A stretch of DNA of 64,000 bases. Source: Salminus brasiliensis. Taxonomy: Eukaryota > Chordata > Actinopteri > Characiformes > Bryconidae. Position numbers and translations under genes: made by a program. Position 1 is the stretch's first letter. Each line of letters starts with the position of its first letter. Below are positions 1 to 13,300 of this stretch, piece by piece. Where the stretch lies: contig NC_132881.1 of NCBI RefSeq assembly GCF_030463535.1, forward strand, positions 8,214,526 to 8,278,525, read 5' to 3'. The notes below the pieces were generated by a model. It was not told the origin of the DNA. It saw nothing but the letters and a program-made list of their open reading frames with translations, and did not search any database.

Positions 1-267
1 AAAGGTAAACGTTCAGTAAAAAAATAATATAGTCAAAAAAAATGTTCATCTGTCCGACAACAGTGTGTTTAATTGTTTATGGCATATCCACTCACAAAAA
101 CTCATATTTCGACTGTTGAATTCAGACAATTTGGAAATCATTTTATTAATTTGTACAATTGCACAAATCTACACATCCAAACTTCTAAAAGATCAAAAAG
201 TGCAGAAAAGCACCAACAAATCCATACATTTAAGAGGCATTGTTGAAATAACAAGGTATCTCAAAAG

Positions 268-340
<73 letters not shown>

Positions 341-2251
341 CTAACAGGTCCATGCAAGTAACTCTTTAAATTATAAACACTGTCTGTTTGTAGTCGTTTT
401 AGAAATGATCTGAGATTCGTCCGTCCATCAAATTTTTCAGGTTGCCGACAAGTCTTTAAGCTGTGCGCTGTAACAAACCCTAATGTTGTAAAACTTTGCG
501 ACTGTATTTACACATAGGGCATCAGGGTTATATTACAGTGCCTGTGGGAAGCCATCCAGTCTGTCATTACCTTCTCTGGATGTCCAGCTGCCCGGAAATT
601 GTCGCAAATACTTGAAACCGTGTTTTCAAAAAAAGCCACCTTCATCTTACGTTGACATAGTACACTTTAAAGGGGTATAATACAAGCAGAAGCACCACCT
701 TAAGTAATATAAGGTACTGTGCATTAAATAGTAGAACACTTTTGTATAAATCAGAAAAGGCTAGACTAAATATACATTTGACATTGTGCTTCTTTTTTTT
801 TCAATAGGAGAAAAAAGCTTGTGAAATAACAGTGTAGAGGACACGCCATAGTCACAGTACTTGGAACTCTTGATTCTATCCATTCTATTTCACACAGTCC
901 CTTGAAAACAAGAGACGGACAACAGGTGAACATGCAGGCCCTCGGTTTGGCATTTCGGTCAAAGACCCCAACTGTTCTGTTTGAGAACAGGCGACACAAC
1001 GATCATGGAACATGCCCCGTTTGTAAATAAGGCCATTAAGGAATTGTGGAATGTTCTCCACAGCATTAGGATGTAATTTCGGGCGAATGATTCAGTCCTT
1101 GCTGTATTTCTAGGGAGCTAACCATAAAGAACACTGGAGGAAAGAGAGTAAACATATTTCCGAGCATGTTGCCCATGGGGTGGGGCGAGTGGGTGGTGTT
1201 GGGGCGAGCGGATAATAAAGAATGAGCGGCAGAAGAGAAAGTTCTCTCAGGGTTATTATCGGCATGGATAATGCACTGATGCTCTCCACAGTGTGGTTTC
1301 AGTTCAACTGGGTGATCTAGTTAGACCTCCAGCTCATGCACATGCATTCTGCATGTCCTCCCCCCTGCGTCTGTGTGCCAGATGGGGCATCAGCTTGTTC
1401 AGTGCCAAAAATTACATCTGTATGATTGTACCCCCCCACCCCCCACCCCCCCCAGATGCACATGACACAGTTGGGACGAAACCCACTCTGGGGAAGTTTA
1501 GAGAATGCTGTGCTGATTTCAGATTTAGACCACATCATGTAAACAATTTAAAAATAGACCTATTTATATGTATTTATATGCCGTTGCTCCTTATATTTTC
1601 GTGTATGTGTGTGTGTATGTTTTTTTTTTTAACACAATAGGTCTTGAAAGCTTTTAAGGACGTTTTAAAGTATGAAATATGATAAGATATGAAATCAAGC
1701 AAAACCACACTTACTGATTTCAGCCTTGTGCGATCTGAGAGAACATTTTTCTGCGATATGGAGAATGGCCGAGTAATCAAACATAGCTTGTATAAAAATC
1801 CACTAAAAATGACCAGTTTTGAGCTTTGATGCCCTTGATAATAATATGGATGGGACCAAGACACTGCAGTTATTAATAAAAAAATGTTTTAAACCCTTCG
1901 GCCACCTCCCACCCTTACCAAACACACCATAGAATTAGCCTGCCCTGTTACACATAAGTGGTGAGCATGGTTTTTCAGTTTTTACTCTAATTACAAAGCA
2001 ATAACGAATCTATTCAACGAGACATGAGAAGCTCTTTCACCCCCCCCCCCCCCCCAAAAAAAAAAAAAAACACCCCAACCCCGCATTGATCCCCCCTCCC
2101 GCCCTCTGAAAATCCCCCCCCTCGCATTTCAGGCCACCAGGAGGGAACTGACCCAACAACAGATGTGGCTGCCACTCAAAACTCAAAGCTTAACGCTGGC
2201 AGCCAGGGGTGCGGTATCCTCTGGATACGGAGGTCGTGTCCCAGGTCTGTC
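1..2251 (-). other. Presumed gng4 3' UTR and downstream sequence
   Basis: Non-coding. Likely contains the gng4 3' UTR (the mammalian one is long), but I cannot place its end; the only obvious minus-strand AATAAA is near 142-147. It also holds an (AT)n run, poly-C/poly-A junctions around 2039-2070 and C-rich stretches near 1430-1455. Confidence 0.4.
272..338. repeat. (AT)n microsatellite
   Basis: About 67 bp of uninterrupted TA dinucleotides. It creates a spurious Tyr/Ile ORF. Confidence 0.97.
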
Positions 2252-2380
2252 TCAGAGGATAGTGCAGAAAAACTTCTTCTCCCGGAACGGGTTCTCTGAG
2301 GCGGGCACCGGGACGATCAGCGGGTCCTCTCGTATATGAGCGTCACAGTAAGCCATCAGATCCGCTGCCGCTTTGGACAC
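2252..2380 (-). CDS. gng4: gng4 last coding exon
   Basis: Encodes [20 protein letters not shown] then [18 protein letters not shown] and CTIL, stop TGA at 2252-2254. The acceptor is TGGCAG|GTGTCC. The C-terminal prenylation box and the NPFREKKFF motif are diagnostic of heterotrimeric gamma subunits. Confidence 0.97.
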   Translation of the reverse strand: MSKAAADLMAYCDAHIREDPLIVPVPASENPFREKKFFCTIL

Positions 2381-5300
2381 CTGCCACAACAGCAAGGAAA
2401 GGAGGATGTGTTTAGTGTTGGCAGGATTAGGCCAGGATTGTTGGCCTATTGATTTTATTAGTAATATCTGCTGATTAGCAGATCTTACAATAAATTACAC
2501 AACAACCTATACAGGCCTGTCAGAGAACACCAACCCACTTACTCTTTGAAAGAACAGCACTAAGAATCTCTGTACTTTAATCATATCATCAGCGGTGATG
2601 TACTGTAGTTAGCATATGTGTTAAAGTCAGAGACCACCTTTCATTCATTTGATCTGCGGACGTTCCTGAGGAGAACACATGTAAAGTAAACCAAACCACT
2701 TGCATAAAGAATTATGAAGCTATAGGAAAAATCTGTTTCCAAAACATGATTAAAAGATACAGAGAAAATGGAACTCCTAACAACTGTGCAGACCACCAAC
2801 ACTGTAATACACTGTGGTTGGTGTGGCGCAACAGATAACACCACTACCTGCCACTGAGCTACCACACCATGTGTGAGACTGGGGTTCGATTCCCGGTCTG
2901 GGTGACTGTGCTGCGCAATAAGAGTCCTTGGGCAAGACTCCTAACACTACATTGGCCCATCTCTGTAATATGAATAACCTTGTAAGTCGCTCTGGATAAG
3001 AGCGTCAGCTAAATGCTATAAATGTAAATGTAATGTAATGGTTGATGTGGCGCAACAGATAACACCACTACCTGCCACTGAGCAACCACACCATGTGTAA
3101 GACTGGGGTTCGATTCCTGGTCTGGGTGACTGTGCTGCGCAATAAGAGTCCTTGGGCAAGACTCTAAAGACTACGCCCATCTCTGTAATATGAGTAACCT
3201 TGTAAGGCGCTCTGGATAAGAGCGTCAGCTAAATGCTGTAAATGTAATACCCATAAGATCTGAAAGCATGTGGAGCTCTTACTAAGAAAAGGGAGTAGAT
3301 GAAAAAAGATCATTTACAGGTCAATCAAGGAACAATAGGCCCAACACCCAACAACATCAACATCATTTAATATGTTTGGGATGACTTGTATGGTGAGAAG
3401 CAGAAAATGCTCTTCTAAGAATCTTCTAAGACTGACCTTGGAGGAGTGGGAAAATCGCTCGGATTTCGGTGAAAGCCCGAATGCAGATCTTATATATAGA
3501 CACACAGAATACCGAAACACCTGATGTTGCTTAGTTGATGTTTAGTTGCTGAAGCTTTTTGCTCTGACACTGAAAAATGAATAACTTGAATAATGAACAT
3601 TAATCGCTTACACAGCCTGTCCAGTTAGAAATGACCATTTTAAATAAATGACAACAAATCAGTAACAGAAACAGTACATAAGTACATCTCTCTCTGTCTC
3701 TCTCTCACACACACATACACACGTATATAAGCCATACTTTATGGACAAAAGTATTAGGACACCTGCTCATTCATTGTTTAAGTATAGGTCAAGTATATTA
3801 AACTGCTCCACAGCTCAATGCTGGGGCCAATAGGTTCATGTTTATCTAAAACCTTTCTACAGGGACTAGACAAGCTATGTGTGAGTGTTTATGCATCTGC
3901 ACATCTGTGTCAGCAATGGGTGCAACTTAAAGTAGTAAACATTTGGACATACAGTGTATGCAGAACTGTCCGCCTCCTGTCTGAAATGCACATAAAAATG
4001 TGTGCAGGGGAAACAGAGCCCAGAGAATATGCTCAGGCCTCAGGTCAATGTAACCACAGAAATGATAGCAAATGGACCAGATACAGACCCAGTTCAAGCT
4101 TCCTTAAACAAAACACATACATTTACAGTAAACAATATGACATCTCTAAGAATATGGATGCACGCATCGGGGCTATAAGGGTTATCAGTAATAAGAATCA
4201 TTATGAAAACAACTATCAGTGAAAAATGAATTTCTTAACTGTATTAACTGTATATTATAACATATATTGCAAATTTATTCTCTTCAAAAACTGTATTTAT
4301 ATATTTAATGTAGAAACCATCAGTAAATTATTCAACTTCAAACCAAACTTGGAATCAGGCCCCCAGTGTTTGTGCACCACAGGGCAAAAGTGAGCGGCTT
4401 GAGAGGACTAATTGACAGACGCTCTCCATTGACTTCCATTCATTTCAGGGTGTCCACGCAGTGCCTGAAGGTTATTTGATCCACAAGCTTCACAACACTG
4501 TGACTATGCTGTAAGGTTTAAGCACAGAGTGGGGTTTATGTGTAGTGTGTGTAGACCACCTAGCTCACAGTGGGAATACATTTCCTTGGCTCGGATGACA
4601 CTGTATTAAGTGATAGAAGGTCATGTCAGAATATTATGACCACCCCTGATTTAGAATAGATGCCACATATATGCAAATAAGCGAGCACACTAGTCAGTTG
4701 TAGCAGAGTACAAAAATCATAGTGGGCATAGGATGCGATTTGACTGATCTCCAAACAGGCAAGATAATAGGGCACCAGGCAAAGGGTGGTAGTACCCTGG
4801 AAAGCGCCAACTTTGTAGGATGTTCTGAAGGTGTACTGAGAATAGGCTTCTTGTACATTGAGTGCCTCCCGATGGCATAACAGTGGCACTCCAAGGGCCA
4901 TTGATGCCAGAGGGGAACAATGTACAGAGGTCCAGAGCACTGTGGAGGTCGATGTGCCACTGTGGAGCAGTGAACACCTTCCGTCACCTAAAACAGTCCA
5001 TGCCACAACGTCTCACTAGTGTCATGCGAGCCAACGGTGGTTATTCCCACTATTAGGTAGGTGGTCAGAATATTCTGACATGACTGTGTAAAAATGATGG
5101 CGCCCTATTATCATTCAGCCATGTCACTCCACTGCTGCGTTCTCTTCACTGGCTTCCTGTAGCTGCTGCCCGCATCAGATTCAAAACCTTGACGCTGGCC
5201 TACAAAGCCAAGAACAGACCAGCCAGTCCCTCCGTACTTGATGGCAATGGTCAAAAGCCGATCCGCACCAAGAGCCCTTCGAGCTTCAAGTACGACTCGG

Positions 5301-8300
5301 CTCGACCAGCCATCCCTCAAAATCTGCGGAAGACGAGCGTCCAGGCTTTTTTCTGTCCTGCACCAAAGTGGTGGAACGAGTCCAACACTCGCTGTCTTCA
5401 AACCCAGACTGAAGACCCTCCTCTTCAGAGAGTACTTGGACAAATAGCGAATAGAGTACAATGGTCACCTTATTGACTTGTGTTTAGTAATGTCTAAGTA
5501 AACAGTGAAGCACTTTGTAAGTCGCCCTGGATAAGAGCGTCTGCTAAATGCCTTAAATGTAAATGTAATAAAAATTACAAGGCAAGAGGAAAAAAATAAA
5601 AGAATAATAATAATAATAATAATAATAATAAAGAGTAAGGAAGTGACAAGTTATAACTAATATGTATTACGTGGTGAAGGTGTGCTGTCAAGCTGAATGG
5701 CTTGTGGCTTGTGATGTTCACAATTTTTTCGCTCTGCAGCTCCTAAAAGCAGAACAGTTATTTGCAGCCAATGCCACAGATTCATGTAACCCAGGTGCCA
5801 GAGCTGTCTCAGGTGTTTCGACTGTCCATTGCACAAGAAGCCAATCAGAAAGTGACATGACTGACCTCAGCTGCTCCTAACTAAAAACAGCAGGATGACT
5901 GGGCCTAGATTTTAGATTCTGTCACAGCTCACACTTTTTACCACTATGGTTTTGGACCGTTTATTCATATCCAGTTTTTTAAAAATAAATATGTGTGCAT
6001 TAGTGCCTAATCTGCCTTTCTACGCTGCACACTCAGTCAAAATTGATCCCTAGTAGGAAAGTGCTATGATTCATCATATATATTTGTAAGAAGCATGCTG
6101 GGAGCACTTGCTTTTTCTGAAGATGTATGCTGCTCTGAACTCTTCTACTGAAGCGCATGCAAGTTCATGTATCTACAGTGTTTGGTCATTTTGCCTCTGT
6201 ACTCCCCCTCAGTGAATCTGAAATGAAGCAATCAAGCTGTGATCAAAGTGTAGGCTTTTAGCTTTAATTCAAGGGTGGTTACAAAATTACTGCATTTGCC
6301 ATTTAGGAATTACAGCTGCTTTTTTAAAAACCTGGATGAAAATCCTGTACAGTGAGTGACTGCCTGGAGTCTGCAACCAATAGACATCCCCAAATGCTGA
6401 GTTTCCTTCCTGTAGATGCTTTGCCAGGCCTTTTAATGCAGCAGCCAGCAGTTGCTGTTTGTGGGTCTTTCTGTCTTCAGTTTTTTCGTAAGTAGATGAA
6501 AAGTGTAGGAAATCAGGTTGAGGGGACTGACTTGGCCATTTAAGAACATTCGTTTGGGTCATTATTCATTGTTATGATCCATTTGAACTGTGAAGGATCT
6601 AATCATCGTATTAGATTGCAGCACTGGACTAAATATGAGCAGAAAGCATTGCTCTTCAGAATTCACCCTGCTACAGTGCTACAGTGCTACAGTTCCACTG
6701 GCAGCCATACATATGTCCAAGCCATAACAGTGCCTCCACCATGTTTGACAGACGATGTGGTACGCTTCCTCAGGATCATAAATCCTTCCATTCCTTCTCC
6801 ATACTCGACTTAATCTCGGCTTCATCTGTGCAAAGAATCTTGTTCCAGAGCTGATCATTAGATGTTTCCTAGCAGTCTACTGTGATCTTTCTGTTCCTGA
6901 GTGTTACCAGTAGTTGCATCTTGAAACAAACTCTGTATTTACTTTCTTGAGGGTGTCACTTATTTGCAGACTTTGATAAAGACATGCCCACCTCTTTTAG
7001 AGCGTTCTTGGCTGTGACTAGATGTTGTAAAGGAGTTCTCTTCACCAAGGAAAGACTTGGTAGACTGATACCAGTACAGCCAGACCTGGCTCTCCACTAC
7101 CCTGCTGCCTGCTGGCCTGCTCTGGGTCCTTGCATTGATTCTTCCTCACCTCTACTGTTTGCTTGCATGGACTTTCACCCTTCACTCACATTGTCATCGT
7201 TCATGGCTTGATGGCACATTTGCCATATTCTCTTAATTCAGTATTGATTTATTGTTGTTTTTATTTGCTCAAAAGAGGCTCGGACACGGATCTCTGTAAA
7301 GCTGCTTTGTGACAACATCTGTTGTGAAAAGCCTATAGAAATGAATTTGAATTGAATTGAATTTCAGATCCATTTCATTTTTAGATCCATTGCAGTGGTT
7401 TACAGAGGCGACTTGTGTTTATTTAGCCTGCAAAGTGCAATCTCTGGGTAATAAGCAAATAAATAATCCCTATTAGAAATACGTGCATCTTCAATTAACA
7501 TGCTCTCTCCTCTTAACAGCACACTGACACTAGTGTGTATTGAAGGCCCTCCCTCAGGCCATTCTTTCTTTGTACACTGACCTTCACGCTACATGCTCCC
7601 CCATCATTTCTATTCACAACACCGATGTCTATGAACATGAGTACAAACAGACCCGTCAATCATTCAATAATTCGATTCATGGGCTGAAGCTCACGTAGTG
7701 GCTCGTGATGTCACAACAGGAAAGCCATTTCGTGCCCTGAAATGTTTGTTACAACAGTTAGAACACTGCCATACTCACCACAATGTGATGAAATATGAGC
7801 CCATAAGCAGGTCATTCTGGGCATGAACCATGAAAACCACTTAATAAGGACGACCATATTTATATATGCTTGTGTGCAGCTGTCACTACTCAAGTGTTAC
7901 AATTGCATAATACCTTAATTGCAAAATCCTCTTAAACACATGCAGTTCAAAGCCACTCCTTAAACTGACCCTCAGTCTTGTTTTAGTAGCTCACAGTACA
8001 GCACTGATCAGAAGAAGCGTGAATGTAACAGAGCACTGTGCTGACTCACCCGCTTCTATTTTAGTTTCTGATCACTGATCAGTAAGATATGTACACAGCA
8101 CTGGTGCTGACTGGGCTCCCCTGAGACGTTTCGCTCCGTGCAAACCAACATGTACTGTCACTCCTGCCTCTACTGAGGACGTCTGTTAGAATGAGCCTCC
8201 ATCATAAAACTGCACAACAATGCAAAATGCTAAAACATGCCCACGATCAATTATAATAGTTATTGGTAATTTACTGATTATTTTGATAATTAACTCACCC

Positions 8301-10247
8301 ATAGAAGTCCAACATGAACCTGATGTAAATAATAACAAAGTAGATTATTCAGATAGAAAAAGATAGTTAAAAGGGCAATGACAATATGGTATCATTTAAT
8401 ATGGCATTAACTGTAAAATATGAGGAAATATGAAATACTACACATACACAGGGCTATCCATTTTGTTTGGGACAAAGATACATGCACATATATATATATA
8501 TATATATAATATTCGAATCAGATGTGCTTAAAGTCCACAGTCCTTAAATTATGGGTATTTGCATCCATACCCAGTCCTCCTCATTTCAGGGTACCATAAT
8601 GTTTAGGACATTTGGCTTTACAGGTTTTTATGACTAGGTGTATTCCATAGCTTAACTCGTGCAGACATAAGATCCATAAGCTTTCAAACACTTTTGGAGT
8701 CAAAGAAGCTCTTATGAGGCTGAAAAACAAGAGTAAAACCATTAGAAACATCAGTCAAACATTGGGATTACCAAGAAAAAAGAACGCACTGGTGAGCTCA
8801 TTAATCACAAAGGGATTGGTCGGCCAAGGAAGACCTCCACTGCTAACAGCATAAGAACCCTTACTAATCTTCAGAAAAGTCCTGAGTTGTCTACCCGACA
8901 GATCAGAAACAGCCTTCAGGAGGCGGGTGTGCAATTATCATCTTATTACTTTCCACAGAAGACAGAAATAAAAAGGCTACACTGCAAGACCCAAGCAAAA
9001 ACTGGTACTTGAAAGAGCTGAAGAATTCTGGGAAAAGGTCTTGTGGACAGATGAGACCAAGAGTGGACTGCCCACAATCTAAAGCATACCACCTGATCTC
9101 TGAAACATGATGGTAGGGTGTCATGGCTTGGGCATGTTTGGCTGCCACAGGTACTGCCGCATTTATCTTTACTGATGCTAGAGGCACAATGATCTGCATC
9201 AATATCTGCTCAGGTTCCGATATGCTGAGAAATACGTAAAGAGCTGGAAATAACGGAACAAGGCCCGGCAAAGCATCACCAGAGAAGATACTTAGCACCT
9301 GGTGTGATGTCTAGGAATCTTGGGCTTCAGACAGTTATTGCATGCAAGTACTAAACATGACTGCTTTAATGTATCTATCATTGCTATGTCCCAAAAGGTA
9401 CGGTGCCCTGAAATGAACAAAGGGGGGCTGGGTAACAAAAGTTGTAAATGCATGAATACATGATGGTGAAACTGAAAAGTATGCAAATGCCCTTAAAATA
9501 AAGTCTGTTGGAATGCTTTAATCACATTGGATTGGTTTCTATACATATGCATTTATATACATATGCAACTTACTGAGAAGGTTATTGAGCCATCCTTTTG
9601 ATAGCCTTGGTCATAACATTGGCACCCTTCACACTTTATCGTAAGTCACATCTGTGATGTAAACATAATAAAAATGTACACATGCATTTTCACATGTTAA
9701 AATAAATGCAACAACACTGAGGAGTGTTTTTTAAAGGAATTGCAGGAGTCATATCTGGGTTTGCCATTTAAAGTGTGTAAATGCATTGGTATTTCAGATA
9801 TGACAAAAACAATCATTTCAAAATGGGCTGTTTTGCAGCTTCATTTGCACACATGAACTGAATGGAAGGCTCAGTGAAACAGTGTTTACACACTACACCA
9901 ACGTCCATAAATGAGAAAAAGTCACTGTCCTCAGGAATGACCCCACTGAAGGGTTAAAAATACAAATGTCTTTCTAGAACGAGTCATGCAGCTCATTTCC
10001 TCTGAATGCTGCCTACTGTATAGATAAATGCGATGGCGTGGGCAGTATGGGCCAGTGAATTATAAGTCAGGGGAGAGCACAGTTGTGAGGAAAGGGCGCA
10101 GCTGTGAGGGAGAGAGGCCGGCTGCTCTGGGGGGTGAGTGACACTCAAAACCAGATGGTTCTCTGGCCTGCCCGCATCAACCTTACAAACTACGTTTCCC
10201 ATCACCCACCTCAACTCACTCAAAATGGGAGGGAAGTCCGTTACAGA

Positions 10248-10324
<77 letters not shown>

Positions 10325-13300
10325 AGTTATACTTCACACACACAAACACACACACCTATCGAGTGGCTAATATAATGAAACGTCATCGTTGACATAATAA
10401 GTTACATAAATGACATCACAACAGACGTTTCCTGATATAAAGGGTATGCATGTGATGTCATAGGTGGTGGGAGTCACTACGGCCACGGCCACTGAGTGTC
10501 AAAAAGACAGACAGCGTGGCAGTGTTCGCGTGTGGCAGTGTGAATGAGCTGTTGGGCAATTGACAATACAACAAGATTCAGCAGGAATTCAGAGCTCTGC
10601 GAAACGAATGGATTGCTGCAATTCTGGAATCCAGACACCGAAACATGTGGGGCTCACTGTTTGGTGAAACCACGCTCTGAAAACAGGTGGGAAAAATAGC
10701 GAGCCCACTGCAGTTGTGTATTTAGCGACATGCTAAGCTTGATTAAACATGAAGCAGATAAGAAGCTTTATGCTGTGATTGAGCCTCAGGATCCATGGAC
10801 CATTGGTTCTTTGGTCATTTGGATGGATCGCTGCCTTTAACTGCCTTCAACTTGAGCAGATAATCGCTTGTTTCATTCCCAGTTTGGACATTTTCCCTAA
10901 TAAACACAGCCATGTTGCAGAATTTCTTTTTGCCACCCAGTCTGACTAAAGGGGACGTGTTCCAGCGTGAACGTGAGGTCAATGAATACCCTCTATATAT
11001 CACGGGTATTAACGTCAGCTACATGCATTATTAATATACATACAGTATTTAGAACGTATTTAGTAGGGAATATGTACAAAAGTGTATAGCAACAGAATAT
11101 TAACAATTTTTTAATGAAAATTCGGAAAAATGTACAGTATAATTGTTATGGAATATTTTATTGAACATTTTGTTTTATAACAATGCACGATCTGGGAGTA
11201 GTACAGCCAGTGCTTTGCCCAAGAACACAGCCAAGAATACCTTACCAGTCCTGATACCTTACCAGCTTTCTAAAGTAGCATGATGTTGAGTTAGTACAGT
11301 GTTCTACATTCCGCACTTTCCCAGAGCAGCACTTTACCACTAGATGGCAAGTCCAGTGACAGTGGAAGCCCAAAGTCTTTCCTGCACTTTATACTAAAAC
11401 AAAAAAAAAAACCCACACAGTTGAGTTATTCCAGGAGAACAGTGCTGGCACTGGGTGTCTGGTGTCCTGGCGGGTACTGAGTCAGTAATTACAGCACATA
11501 TAACCCACTGATGAAGGAGAGCCCCACTAATTAGCACATATCGCATTGCACTGTGCGATTGAGGAATTAATGAGAGAGGCCATCCTTCAATCAGACCAGC
11601 ACTGATTCTCTTCCTGCCACCGAGGCCATCCTCCTCCTCCAGAGGACGCCCTAATTAGATTTGGAAGATCAGCGGAGGGCGCCTTCCACTGTCTCTCCAT
11701 CTCTCTTTACCACTTTTCCTCTCGCTCTCCTCTCCCCTCCCTCTGTCATTTAACCCAGAGGGAGAGAGGCCTGTCACATCTTCTGATCTCCTGATCTTAC
11801 TTACTGCCTGGAAACACTAGAAAAACTAAAAAAACTCATCTCAAACCCCTGTGTCAGCCAGAGTTTAACAGCAGGCATCATGTGATGGGTCAAAGATGGT
11901 TGGAGAACAGTCACATTTGAAAAAATATTGAGAAAAATAAAATGATAAACAAAAACATCACTCAAATATTACATAAATGTGGTTGCAATACCGTAGTAGT
12001 TGAGTTGTTGAGACACAAACTCGCCACTGTTTTCACTGTTTTGTGAGTTAAACTGAGTGAACAGAAACAGCCCATTGTTGGCATATTTTGAAAGGCTGTA
12101 CAATATGTAGTGTGACTCGATTATTAAAGCCTGGGTCACTTCACATCAATTTGGCAGCCTATTACCCATCCAGTCTATAAGCAATACTTCGCTTAGATTT
12201 GTTTTTGACAGACTGTCACAGAGTGTCACAGTATGTAGACTACCTGTAAGGTTCCAACGCAATACCACCGCGTCACCAGTATAGCAACACCATAAAACTC
12301 TGAATACCCTACCGCATGCATTTCAAGACCAACCAAGAGACCTGAAAAACAACAGCAGCCAGCTAAATAATAGCCTGCAATACACTAAATTATTAGACGC
12401 TATATTAAATATTTAAAGGTTAAGGTTGGCAAAGCAAACAGCTCCTTTATTTAGCAGCACCATTATAAGAACAGTTATGCATAGAGTAACAACAATATGC
12501 AGCCAACCAAGCTGCTATCGAATAAATGGTGGCAATATTTAAGACGTGCGGAAATGAAAGTGATGGCATGTTGGGCATGTTTGCAGGACCCGGACGACCA
12601 GATCTCGCATCCTCACAATTAGGATGCTTGTGGATGCTTATATGATATATGATATTATAGGATGCTTTTAAAGCAGAGCATTAAAAGCTTGGATTGTAAG
12701 TAAAATAACCATTGTTTAACCTCACCCAGTGAATATGGAATACAACCTGAATACTGAACTCTACACCAGCCTTCACGCACAACCAAAGGGTGACTGTACA
12801 TCATGGGCATGATCTGAAAGCCAAACTCTAGATGATCAAACAAGCTAGAAATATTAGCATACCTTTTTTATTCGGACCCTCTGGCATTCGAGATGATTGA
12901 GAAGAACAGCCAGACGAAACCCTGAACTCCCAGTTTATTTGCGTGCTAACACACAAGATAAGCTAAATCCGACATTCAGTCATCAGTCACCATGTAGCAG
13001 CAGAAATGCTGAACTTGCAGACCTGTAGCTAGTGACATTAACCCCAATCATCGGCCTGCAAATGAACTTACGTCATAAAGCTGTGAATAGAGACTGGATG
13101 CAGCCAAGGAATGAATCTCCTTTCCAAGAACATCATGGCTGCCGACGCCAGTGGACTGTTGTACACTATATATTACACACTATATTGTACACTATATTCA
13201 TATTAATGAACTAATTTGATAATGAACTAATTTACTTTGATTTACTCATTTACATGGTTTAATAACCTGCCCAGAAAATATTGCTCATTTCAGCTAAATA

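Noticed and set aside
65..361. 98-residue ORF with Tyr/Ile repeats
   Set aside because: Its C-terminal half is an (AT)n microsatellite and the rest has no protein pattern; it lies in gng4 3' flank.
2817..3250. tRNA-like A and B boxes
   Set aside because: They belong to SINE heads: the cloverleaf is not intact and a SINE body with LINE-type tail follows.
4626..5006. 126-residue minus-strand ORF
   Set aside because: Lies entirely inside the inverted-repeat-bounded element; three frames are open at once and none has a transposase motif.
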